DNA of 6,364 bases from contig JACZIY010000094.1 in the NCBI GenBank assembly GCA_014860845.1, positions 1 to 6,364 on the forward strand, in the 5' to 3' direction. The notes under the pieces are model-generated. The model was not told the DNA's origin. It searched no databases and saw only the letters and a program-made list of their open reading frames with translations. The position numbers were made by a program, and so were the translations under genes. Of this stretch, positions 1 through 6,166 are shown in pieces; position 1 is the first letter of the stretch; each line of letters starts with the position of its first letter. The DNA is from Anaerolineaceae bacterium. Lineage in GTDB: Bacteria; Chloroflexota; Anaerolineae; Anaerolineales; Anaerolineaceae.

Positions 1-16
1 GGATGTCGTGATGTTC

Positions 17-22
17 TATAAT
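17..22 (+). promoter_or_regulatory. Probable -10 box for the PARG-family gene
   Basis: A perfect TATAAT lies 44 bases before the ATG at 67. Transcription would begin near base 29, leaving a leader of about 38 bases that carries the AGGAGG ribosome binding site at 54-59. The matching -35 box would fall beyond the left edge of the window and cannot be checked, so this rests on one hexamer plus sensible placement. Confidence 0.4.
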
Positions 23-66
23 ATGAAGAGCAATAGAAATATGGTATTTATTCAGGAGGAAATTCA

Positions 67-561
67 ATGTACCAGGAGGATGTGAAAGATACTCTGCGCA
101 GCCAGCTCGAGATCAGCCGGGAACGGGCGATAAGCCTGGGCGAGGAAGCGGTAAGGATTATTCGAAATGGGTATTATGATCTGCCAGATGGTAGAAGAGT
201 TGATATTCGTGATGATCTGGATCGTTCTATCAAAGGAACGCAGGTGTACCGCCAGCATGTAGATTCCGAAACGTATGCTGGAGGAAAAGAAACGATCATT
301 AAGGTGCAGAATCAAACAACGCTGGCTGCTGTACAGGAATTGATTGCGGTTGGAGAAAAGCCGGTAGCCCTCAATTTTTCTTCTCCATCCGAGCCGGGTG
401 GCGGATTTTTGCGGGGCTCACGGGCTCAGGAAGAATACCTGGCGCGATCCAGCGGTATCTGGGCATGCCTGAATGAATGTCCGGTATATTTCCACTCGAA
501 AACGGATCTGGAAGATTTACAAACCACACTTCATTTATTCACCGGATGTGGTTGTGTTTAG
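67..561 (+). CDS. TIGR02452/DUF2263 family protein (microbial PARG-like), N-terminal part, frameshifted
   Basis: This is the first half of a bacterial poly(ADP-ribose) glycohydrolase-type protein, a family with a macrodomain fold that in characterised members removes ADP-ribose chains from proteins in the cytoplasm. Residues about 22-50 form the usual N-terminal region (NGYYDLPDGRRVDIRD). Residues 102-123 hold the family signature, a GGG loop at 111-113 followed by QEE at 121-123; the acidic pair is catalytic in characterised microbial PARGs. The ATG at 67 is chosen because AGGAGG at 54-59 sits 7 bases upstream. After about residue 150 the family match stops: residues 151-164 are unrelated and end at an early stop, while the expected continuation (IYSPDVVVFRDDD) appears one base over. 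Full-length relatives are usually about 260-290 residues, and the two halves together would give about 284. The family call is firm; whether a working protein is made is doubtful. Confidence 0.8.
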   Translation: MYQEDVKDTLRSQLEISRERAISLGEEAVRIIRNGYYDLPDGRRVDIRDDLDRSIKGTQVYRQHVDSETYAGGKETIIKVQNQTTLAAVQELIAVGEKPVALNFSSPSEPGGGFLRGSRAQEEYLARSSGIWACLNECPVYFHSKTDLEDLQTTLHLFTGCGCV

Positions 562-922
562 GGATGATGATAGCACGCTGCTTGATAAACCGTATACGAT
601 CGCGATCATCTCTGCTCCGGCTGTGCAGGCGAATGTGATCCGACATTATCAACCTGCGTTATCCGCTGAAATTCATGAAGAAATGTGGAAACGGATCTTG
701 AGCGTTTTGTATATCGCCAGGAAACACGGGCATACGTCAATCGTATTGGGTGCCTGGGGATGTGGAGACTTTGGCAACAATGGCTATGAGATTGCGGAGA
801 TGTTCAAAAAAGCATTGGAGGAGAATTTTGCGCATGCTTTCGAGCAGGTGATTTTTGCGATTGTGGATTGGTCCAATGACGATCGGTTTATTGGGCCGTT
901 TCGGGAGGTGATGGAGAGGTGA
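473..922 (+). CDS. TIGR02452/DUF2263 family protein (microbial PARG-like), C-terminal part after frameshift
   Basis: This frame carries the second half of the same PARG-like gene. Residues from about 16 on match the family: IYSPDVVVFRDDD at 21-33, the strand-helix element IISAPAV at 45-51, the glycine-rich GAWGCGDFGNN at 93-103 that lines the ADP-ribose site in macrodomains, and FAIVDW at 128-133. The first 15 or so residues, including the nominal ATG at 473, overlap the upstream half and are probably not real protein, and I see no Shine-Dalgarno site before that ATG. Joining the halves needs one base skipped around 514-518 (one extra base, or two missing, in this copy). Independent translation looks unlikely, so this is best read as the detached 3' part of a broken gene or as an effect of a sequencing indel. 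The stop is the TGA at 920-922. Confidence 0.7.
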   Translation: MNVRYISTRKRIWKIYKPHFIYSPDVVVFRDDDSTLLDKPYTIAIISAPAVQANVIRHYQPALSAEIHEEMWKRILSVLYIARKHGHTSIVLGAWGCGDFGNNGYEIAEMFKKALEENFAHAFEQVIFAIVDWSNDDRFIGPFREVMER

Positions 923-977
923 GTTTTGAGTTTTGAGGATTGCTACTCTACAAAAAATCGGAGTCTTTCGGAAGGGG

Positions 978-1010
978 GGCAAAGCATTCACGCTCTTCGA
1001 ATGCTTTGCC
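978..1010. repeat. REP-like palindrome, 12-bp perfect stem
   Basis: GGCAAAGCATTC (978-989) pairs perfectly with GAATGCTTTGCC (999-1010) around a 9-base loop. A run of Gs (974-979) precedes it, and no T-run follows, so it does not look like a standard intrinsic terminator. It lies 55 bases after the PARG-like gene and near a second palindrome, an arrangement typical of dispersed non-coding palindromic repeats. Membership in a repeat family is my impression and needs the rest of the genome. Confidence 0.6.
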
Positions 1011-1033
1011 TATACGGGAGGAGATTTGTTAAT

Positions 1034-1052
1034 GGTGGATCAGCGATCCACC
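1034..1052. repeat. REP-like palindrome, 8-bp perfect stem
   Basis: GGTGGATC (1034-1041) and GATCCACC (1045-1052) form a perfect hairpin with a 3-base loop (AGC), followed by CTAC. The compact hairpin with a CCCTAC-type flank resembles dispersed REP elements known in many bacteria. With the hairpin at 978-1010 it may be one composite repeat unit of about 80 bases. Confidence 0.5.
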
Positions 1053-1099
1053 CTACAAACTTCAAGTACCGGGTATCCGTATTAAGTATTAGAAAAAAC

Positions 1100-1113
1100 C
1101 CATCTTAAGATGG
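1100..1113. promoter_or_regulatory. 14-bp perfect palindrome upstream of tetR gene
   Basis: CCATCTTAAGATGG reads identically on both strands with no spacer. It sits 64 bases before the TetR-family start codon and 7 bases before a larger inverted repeat. A spacer-free 14-bp dyad suits a dimeric regulator, so it may be part of the control region, although it could also be a chance or structural palindrome. I find no convincing promoter hexamers around it. Confidence 0.35.
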
Positions 1114-1120
1114 ATGTAAA

Positions 1121-1162
1121 AGCGACCATCATTCGTTATCATTAAAGCGAACGATGGTCGCT
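1121..1162. promoter_or_regulatory. Inverted repeat, candidate operator of the TetR regulator
   Basis: The left arm AGCGACCATC-A-TTCG (1121-1135) and the right arm CGAA-C-GATGGTCGCT (1148-1162) are reverse complements except for one position, separated by 12 bases. Each arm is itself a weak dyad (GCGA...TCGC in the right arm), so the site could hold two TetR dimers or act as one long operator. A possible -10 box, TATCAT (1137-1142), lies in the spacer, where bound repressor would block it; no good -35 box is seen. The repeat ends 14 bases before the ATG and just before the ribosome binding site, consistent with autoregulation, the usual arrangement for TetR proteins. A transcript spanning it could also fold into a hairpin. 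Confidence 0.55.
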
Positions 1163-1176
1163 ATAAGGAGTTGAAT

Positions 1177-1770
1177 ATGCCCAAAGGTATCCCCATTACT
1201 GAATTAGAACTTTGCTGCCGTCGCCATGAGATCTTCGACGCGGCCCTGCATCTTTTCCTGGAAAAAGGCTTTAATGAGATATCCGTGCGCGAAATCGCAG
1301 AAGCCTCTGGCATGGGAAAATCCTCGCTCTACAATTATTTCAAAACGAAGGATGAAATATTGTTGTGGTACATCGAGGATGAATTGAAGAATGTAAACAC
1401 AGCCGCCAGGGAGATCGCCAACCAACCAATACCGGTTATCGAGCGCCTGCGTCAGATCATGCGCAAGAACCTGGATTTCCTTGTGGCCAGCAAGGAATTG
1501 TACTTGAAGCTCTTTTTCGAAGTACAACGCCTGACCATCCAGAGCCAGAAGCGCGTCCAGGCAGGTCGGCATGCCTATCAAGATCTGGTTCGTCAGCTTA
1601 TCGAAGATGGTATCCGTGATGGCACTTTCCGCCCGGTCAACAGTTTGCTGGTGGCGCGTCTGATGATCACCGCCATGACACCCACCGTGTTAACCTCACG
1701 CCCTACCGGATCACCAGAGAATATGCTGGAGAATGTTTTTGACATTATTTTGCATGGTATCCAAGCCTGA
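1177..1770 (+). CDS. TetR/AcrR family transcriptional regulator
   Basis: A 197-residue one-component DNA-binding repressor of the TetR type. Residues about 15-62 form the N-terminal three-helix DNA-binding domain: FDAALHLFLEKGFNEISVREI leads into the helix-turn-helix, with the typical GMGKSSLYNYFKTKDEIL at 45-62. The rest is an all-helical ligand-binding and dimerisation domain of no obvious subclass. The ATG at 1177 is preferred over the in-frame TTG at 1171 because AAGGAG (1165-1170) lies 6 bases before the ATG and directly abuts the TTG. The length is normal for the family. It is followed after 46 bases by the large PEP-utilizing enzyme and then the efflux pump, all on one strand, so it most likely represses its own operon from the inverted repeat at 1121-1162 until a ligand releases it. 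The ligand is unknown. Confidence 0.9.
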   Translation: MPKGIPITELELCCRRHEIFDAALHLFLEKGFNEISVREIAEASGMGKSSLYNYFKTKDEILLWYIEDELKNVNTAAREIANQPIPVIERLRQIMRKNLDFLVASKELYLKLFFEVQRLTIQSQKRVQAGRHAYQDLVRQLIEDGIRDGTFRPVNSLLVARLMITAMTPTVLTSRPTGSPENMLENVFDIILHGIQA

Positions 1771-1816
1771 TACCTGCCAATGAAAGCAAGCAGTAATTGT
1801 TCGAAAGGAAAATTAA

Positions 1817-4399
1817 ATGAAACCCTTTGTCCTCCCCCTATCTGATCCACAAGCCGACCTAGCAACGGTCGGCGGTAAGGGCATGTCACTGGCGAAACTG
1901 GTTCGAGCTGGACTGCCCGTCCCAGACGGCTTCCATGTCACCACCGAAGCATACCGACAGTTCGTAGAAGCGAACGGACTCCAGCTTCATATCCTGAAAG
2001 CTTTGGAAAACGTGAACCCAGCGCTACCATCCACGCTCGAAACCGCATCTGTTTCGATAGGCAAGCTTTTTGGCGAAGCTGAGATTCCAGCCAACATGGT
2101 AATTGCCATCGTTGAAGCGTATAAAGCCTTGCCGGGTGACAACCCGCCTGTTGCGGTGCGGTCCTCAGCCACTGCCGAGGATTTGCCTGGAGCTTCTTTT
2201 GCTGGCCAACAGGAATCCTTCCTCAATATCAACGGTACGGAGGCTGTCCTGGATGCCGTTTGTAAATGCTGGGCCTCACTGTGGACGGGACGTGCCATTG
2301 CCTATCGTCTGCGACAAGGCATCCAGCCAGAGTGCGTGGCGCTGGCGGTCGTTATCCAACTCCTCGTCCCGGCTGAAGCCTCGGGGATCCTGTTCACCGC
2401 CAACCCTTTGACGGGAATACGGAACGAGTCCGTCATTAATGCCGCTTGGGGGTTGGGGGAGGCGATCGTTGGCGGATTGGTCACTCCCGATACAATAACG
2501 GTGGATAAAAATAAAGGTCGCGTGATTTGCCGAGAAACTTCCGCAAAACAGGTCATGACTGTTCGCACCGAGACCTCAACCAAAGAGCAGCCTGTCCCTG
2601 ATTCCTTGAAAAACAAGGCCGTTATCAGCGACAAGCAGGCCGCTGAACTGTCCCACCTCGGTTCGCAGATCGAGAGACTCTACGGCATGGCGATGGATAT
2701 CGAGTGGACCCTGGTTAACAAGAAATTTGCCATTGTTCAAGCCCGTCCAATCACCGCCTTGCCGCTGGCACCGGTCGCATGGATACCGCCTGTACCGAAA
2801 AGTGTCTTTGTGCGAACCAGTGTGGTTGACCTGATGCCCGAACCACTTCGACCGTTATTCGTCACACTGGGTATCCCGACCTTGCGGGATCAGTTGAGAC
2901 CAATCGGGAAGCGGATAATCGGTTCGGAGCCTGATCTGGGGGAAAACTACTATACAACCATCAACACCTACGCCTATATGAGTTCCAGCTTCCCGGCTCG
3001 CGGTTGGGTATGGCTGCTCACCAGGTTGCTGCCAGCCTACCCGCGCTTGATGGTTGGCATGGTGCCAATTTGGCGTGATGAAATGCGTCCACAATACAAA
3101 TCACTCGTTGCCGGGTTGAAGGACACGGTTGTGGCTGAGATGTCGGCGGTGGAACTTTGGCAAACATCGCAAGAGATCCTGGATGCTGCCATGTATTACG
3201 TTTGTGCCCTGATGTTTGCCACGATGGGTGCTTCGGCTGGTTCGGAGATGCTGCTGACGCAAGTTTACGAGAAAATGGCCAGACAGGAAGGCGACCCGCC
3301 TGCCAGCACCCTGCTAATGGGGTGGGATAACATCCCGGCTAAGGCCGAGAAGTCGCTCTATGATATGGCAATGTGGTGCGGGGAACGTCCAAGCTTGGCG
3401 AAATACTTTTTGAGCACGGATACAGAGCAGGTTGCTGCCCAGTTGAAAGGCAGCCAGCCGGCTGAAGGCGTTGAAGAGCAGGACTGGATTGAATTAATGA
3501 TCCGCTTCGCCCAACACCTGGATCAGTTCGGTCATATTATCTATCAATTGGACTTCGCCGAGGATCTGCCGCTCGACCATCCCAAGCCGATGCTGGAGAA
3601 TATGAAGATGTACCTGCGCGCTGAAGGGGTCAACCCGCATGAACGCCAGAAAACCAGTGAAGCCAACCGCATCCAGACCGCCGAGAAGGTACTCGCCCGT
3701 TTAAAGGGCTTTCGCCGCTGGGCGTTCAGCAAGGTCCTCAAAATCAGCCAGACATTGGCTGAAGTGCGTGAAGACGCACTGTCCGAGATCGGTCTGGGAT
3801 ATCCCAAATTGCGTGAAATTCTGCGAGAACTGGGAGGTCGTTTTGTGGAGAAAGGTGTCATCGAAAAAGCTGAAGATATCTTCTGGCTGGAAAAAACAGA
3901 GATCGATGACCTGGTTGCTGGTTATCACCGGAATCGGATCGTCCAGGTGGATGAACGGAAAACTGACTGGGCCAGATACAAAGCTGAAACACCTCCTCCG
4001 ATGATTCCGATGAAGAAACGCGTTTTGGGATTCAAGGCGGAAACCATCTTAGCCCAATCTGAAGATAGCCATACAGGCCACACACTCAAAGGTGTAGCCA
4101 CCAGCCCGGGGATTGTGACAGCTCCGGCGTGCATTCTGCACGGACCAGAGGACTTTGACCACATGCGCCACGGAGATGTGCTCGTTGCCGGCACCACCAC
4201 TCCCGCCTGGACCCCGCTTTTCGCAATGGCCTCTGCAGTGGTGACCGATATCGGCGGCCCTCTCTCGCATGGTTCGATCGTCGCCCGTGAGTATAGTATC
4301 CCTGCCGTGATGGGCACCGGCGTAGCCACCCGCCGCATCCATGACGGCGATATGATCACAGTCGATGGCGGAGCCGGAACGGTGACGATCGCGGTTTGA
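1817..4399 (+). CDS. PEP/pyruvate-binding, PEP-utilizing enzyme; rifampin phosphotransferase-like dikinase
   Basis: An 860-residue enzyme with three domains. Residues 1-315 form an ATP-grasp (PPDK N-terminal) domain with GGKG at 19-22, RSSATAEDLPGASFAGQQES at 115-134, GILFTANPLTG at 190-200, IEW at 295-297 and QARPIT at 308-313. Residues about 320-750 are a divergent, mainly helical middle domain. Residues about 757-860 are the swivelling phosphohistidine domain, with VTDIGGPLSHGSIVAREY placing the transferred phosphate on His818. This order and length match rifampin phosphotransferases (about 865 residues), which use ATP and water to phosphorylate the drug. True PEP synthases place the histidine domain centrally and end in a PEP-binding barrel, which is absent here, so a 'PEP synthase' label would mislead. 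Key ATP-site residues (Lys21, Arg115, Glu296, Gln308, Arg310) are in place. The start has AAGGA 7 bases upstream (1805-1809). The middle domain sets the substrate, so rifampin itself is only a possibility. Confidence 0.85.
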   Translation: MKPFVLPLSDPQADLATVGGKGMSLAKLVRAGLPVPDGFHVTTEAYRQFVEANGLQLHILKALENVNPALPSTLETASVSIGKLFGEAEIPANMVIAIVEAYKALPGDNPPVAVRSSATAEDLPGASFAGQQESFLNINGTEAVLDAVCKCWASLWTGRAIAYRLRQGIQPECVALAVVIQLLVPAEASGILFTANPLTGIRNESVINAAWGLGEAIVGGLVTPDTITVDKNKGRVICRETSAKQVMTVRTETSTKEQPVPDSLKNKAVISDKQAAELSHLGSQIERLYGMAMDIEWTLVNKKFAIVQARPITALPLAPVAWIPPVPKSVFVRTSVVDLMPEPLRPLFVTLGIPTLRDQLRPIGKRIIGSEPDLGENYYTTINTYAYMSSSFPARGWVWLLTRLLPAYPRLMVGMVPIWRDEMRPQYKSLVAGLKDTVVAEMSAVELWQTSQEILDAAMYYVCALMFATMGASAGSEMLLTQVYEKMARQEGDPPASTLLMGWDNIPAKAEKSLYDMAMWCGERPSLAKYFLSTDTEQVAAQLKGSQPAEGVEEQDWIELMIRFAQHLDQFGHIIYQLDFAEDLPLDHPKPMLENMKMYLRAEGVNPHERQKTSEANRIQTAEKVLARLKGFRRWAFSKVLKISQTLAEVREDALSEIGLGYPKLREILRELGGRFVEKGVIEKAEDIFWLEKTEIDDLVAGYHRNRIVQVDERKTDWARYKAETPPPMIPMKKRVLGFKAETILAQSEDSHTGHTLKGVATSPGIVTAPACILHGPEDFDHMRHGDVLVAGTTTPAWTPLFAMASAVVTDIGGPLSHGSIVAREYSIPAVMGTGVATRRIHDGDMITVDGGAGTVTIAV

Positions 4400-4403
4400 C
4401 GAC

Positions 4404-5588
4404 ATGCAAAAGCCCGCGCAAGTTACGAACCGCAGAAACCTTTATCTCCTGGCTTTTAGCCTGGTAATTGTTATGCTCGGTTTTGGGATGGTTATTCCCA
4501 TCCTGCCCTTCTATATTGAGCTGTTTCATGCCAGTGGCAGCGCATTCGGGCTATTGGTAGCCATCGCTGCCCTGACTGAATTCCTTTTTGGGCCGATCTG
4601 GGGAGGTATTTCCGACCGGACCGGGCGGAAGCCAATCCTGATGATCGGTATGTTCGGTTATGGGCTTTCCATGCTGCTCTTCGGACTCTCGACCGAACTC
4701 TGGATGCTGTTTGCCTCGCGTGCCCTGTCCGGTGTTCTCTCCTCCGCAGCACTCTCGACAGCAATGGCTTACATCGGCGACAGCACATCTGACAAGGAGC
4801 GCGGCGGGGGGATGGGCATTTTAGGAGCGGCAGCCGGCGCCGGTACGGTCATCGGTCCGGGTATTGGCGGGTTGCTTGCCTACGGATCGCTTTCAGTCCC
4901 CTTTTTTGCAGCCGCAGGGATGTCGCTCCTTTCGCTGGGCTTGATCACCTTGCTGCTGCCCGAGTCGCTGCCGCCTGAGAAGCGCGATCGTTGGGACAAT
5001 AAATTGCTATTCATCAATTTCAAGCCGCTTTTGAGGGCACTTAAAAGCCCGATCGGTTTTCTGCTTTTCCTGGCATTTTTCGCAACACTGGGGACCAGTA
5101 ATTTCGAAGCGATCTTCAGCCTGTACATGGTGAAAAAATTTGATTTATCCCCGGAACACATTGGCATCGTTCTGACGGTTGTAGGTGTGATCTCATTCAT
5201 CGGCCGCGGTCTGCTGACAGGAGCTTTCACAAAGCGCTGGGGAGAAGTGCTGGTTATCAAAGGTTCCCTGCTGGCAATTGCGCTCGGATTCATCTTTTTG
5301 CTGCTTGCCAATTCTTATACATGGGTCTTGCTTGCCACCGGCTTCTTTTCCTTTGCGGTCACCTTTCTGCGTCCATCGATTCATTCTCTGACCTCCCAGC
5401 GTTCTACTGTCGGGCAGGGTGCCTCGCTTGGGTTGAGCAACTCCTTCGTTAGTCTGGGACGCGTTGTTGGAGCCCTGAGTGCCGGAGCGCTTTTTGACTT
5501 CCGGATGGAATTTCCTTACCTGATCGGCGCAGGGGTCTTGTTCTCCGGGCTACTCGCCAGCCTGGTATGGCTAAAGCAGGGAAATTAA
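4404..5588 (+). CDS. MFS transporter, DHA1 (TetA/Bmr-like) drug:H+ antiporter family
   Basis: A 394-residue inner-membrane protein with the length and 12-helix pattern of drug:proton antiporters. The first helix group spans about residues 12-186, a charged cytoplasmic loop (LPPEKRDRWDNK) lies near 189-200, and the second six helices run from about 217 to 391. Motif A, GPIWGGISDRTGRKP (63-77), lies in the loop after helix 2. The antiporter-type motif C, GTVIGPGIGG (147-156), is in helix 5 and is typical of exporters as opposed to uptake carriers. The ATG comes 4 bases after the stop of the upstream enzyme gene and has no clear Shine-Dalgarno site (GCGGTTTGACGAC precedes it), so translation is probably coupled. 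In this operon it would pump out the molecule sensed by the TetR protein, or its modified form. The exact substrate cannot be inferred. Confidence 0.9.
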   Translation: MQKPAQVTNRRNLYLLAFSLVIVMLGFGMVIPILPFYIELFHASGSAFGLLVAIAALTEFLFGPIWGGISDRTGRKPILMIGMFGYGLSMLLFGLSTELWMLFASRALSGVLSSAALSTAMAYIGDSTSDKERGGGMGILGAAAGAGTVIGPGIGGLLAYGSLSVPFFAAAGMSLLSLGLITLLLPESLPPEKRDRWDNKLLFINFKPLLRALKSPIGFLLFLAFFATLGTSNFEAIFSLYMVKKFDLSPEHIGIVLTVVGVISFIGRGLLTGAFTKRWGEVLVIKGSLLAIALGFIFLLLANSYTWVLLATGFFSFAVTFLRPSIHSLTSQRSTVGQGASLGLSNSFVSLGRVVGALSAGALFDFRMEFPYLIGAGVLFSGLLASLVWLKQGN

Positions 5589-5640
5589 TAACTGCTTATT
5601 CAGCGGTGATCTTACAAGGTTTTGTGGAAATTAATTTGGT

Positions 5641-5805
5641 TTACTTCACCAACAATAAGATCGGAATAAATATCCCCGCCGCAACCGTTGCCTTCAATGG
5701 GATCCAGCGCGGTTGATCAATGAATTTTAACCAGTGCAGGTATGCCAAAAACTTGAACTGGTTAATCCGCTTCAGTTTTTGCATGGCGTCGATTGGGTTT
5801 TCCAC
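5641..5805 (-). CDS. Small putative membrane protein overlapping the XRE gene
   Basis: A minus-strand reading frame of 54 codons starts at GTG (5805) or, shorter, at ATG (5784, 47 codons) and stops at TAA (5641-5643). It overlaps the last 44 bases of the XRE regulator in a different frame. The GTG start has a purine-rich GGGGGAG 4 bases upstream, inside the regulator gene. The peptide looks like real protein: a basic, aromatic amphipathic N-terminal part (KLKRINQFKFLAYLHWLKFI), then DQPRWIPLK and a hydrophobic stretch ATVAAGIFIPILLLVK (39-54) long enough for one short membrane segment. The overlap suggests co-transcription and coupled translation with the regulator. I do not recognise a family, and no function should be assumed. 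That it is coding is an inference from the ribosome binding site, the position and the composition. Confidence 0.5.
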   Translation of the reverse strand: MENPIDAMQKLKRINQFKFLAYLHWLKFIDQPRWIPLKATVAAGIFIPILLLVK

Positions 5806-6151
5806 GTTTCTCCCCCTTTTCCTCTTGAAATATTAAGAATTCCAGGTAATCGATCGCTTTCTTTTGGTTTGCCGGCGAGAGGTGTTCCATCAAATATTCC
5901 GCGCGCTCCTTGATCACATCCTGGGCTGGTTTGGTTGGTAGAAGGCTGGCCATCCGCAACACCTCCTCAGGCGGTGTTTTGAAAAGGTTTGCCAGGGCAA
6001 TGCAAGTTTCATAGCTCGGCTTTTTACCTTTCATGGCATCCAAAATAAGAGGGTGTGATATGCCTGCCGCTCTGGCTGTCTCTCTGACTCCAAAATTCTT
6101 TGCTTCCATGTTTATTTTCAGCCAATCTATAAATTTGTCAGTGTTATTCAT
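5762..6151 (-). CDS. XRE-family helix-turn-helix transcriptional regulator
   Basis: A 129-residue DNA-binding protein on the minus strand. Residues about 7-66 form a Cro/C1-type five-helix domain: VRETARAAGISHPLILDAMKG (22-42) covers the helix-turn-helix, and SYETCIALANLFKTPPEEVLRMA (46-68) is the usual following segment. Residues about 80-110 (IKERAEYLMEHLSPANQKKAIDYLEFL) form helices probably used for dimer contact, and the tail (EEKGEKRGKPNRRHAKTE) is highly charged. No ImmA-like or enzymatic domain is attached. The ATG at 6151 lacks a good Shine-Dalgarno site; the nearest GGAG is about 15 bases away, while an extended -10 box lies so close that the transcript may be leaderless. It is divergent from the small gene at 6273, shares a 121-base control region with it, and probably regulates both directions. 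Downstream it overlaps a 54-codon frame. Confidence 0.85.
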   Translation of the reverse strand: MNNTDKFIDWLKINMEAKNFGVRETARAAGISHPLILDAMKGKKPSYETCIALANLFKTPPEEVLRMASLLPTKPAQDVIKERAEYLMEHLSPANQKKAIDYLEFLIFQEEKGEKRGKPNRRHAKTEAD

Positions 6152-6157
6152 GCATAC

Positions 6158-6166
6158 ATTTTACCA
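6158..6166 (-). promoter_or_regulatory. Extended -10 promoter of the XRE gene, possibly leaderless
   Basis: On the minus strand TGGTAAAAT (plus-strand ATTTTACCA) fits the extended -10 pattern TGnTATAAT with one mismatch. Only 6 bases separate it from the ATG, so transcription would start at or next to the start codon. The -35 region is poor (TCGTAT at a 17-base spacer), which is normal for extended -10 promoters. The same bases form one arm of an inverted repeat. Confidence 0.4.

Noticed and set aside
11..28. Similarity of the GATGTTCTATAATATG stretch to the 6246-6260 region, as a shared LexA-like site
   Set aside because: Only the GTTC half-site is present; the matching GAAC four bases upstream is missing, so there is no palindrome.
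505..525. Programmed ribosomal frameshift joining the two PARG halves
   Set aside because: No known slippery heptamer, no in-frame stop at the shift point and no SD-like stimulator next to it. A mutation or sequencing indel is simpler.
978..1010. Intrinsic terminator for the PARG-like gene
   Set aside because: The stem is strong but there is no T-run after it in either orientation, so a repeat element is the better reading.
926..1108. 60-codon open frame on the plus strand after the PARG-like gene
   Set aside because: It runs through both perfect palindromes, has no ribosome binding site matched to its ATG and gives a low-complexity peptide with no family features. It is an accidental frame across a repeat region.
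3925..4359. Long minus-strand frames opposite the enzyme gene (also 1204-1581 and 4880-5311)
   Set aside because: They lie antisense to well-supported genes, have unlikely compositions and no ribosome binding sites. They are by-products of codon use on the other strand.
5608..5662. GATCTTA ... TAAGATC inverted repeat between the pump and the small minus-strand gene, as a bidirectional terminator
   Set aside because: The arms are only 7 bp with a loop of 41 bases, no G+C-rich stem and no T-run. I see no convincing terminator in the 52-base convergent gap.
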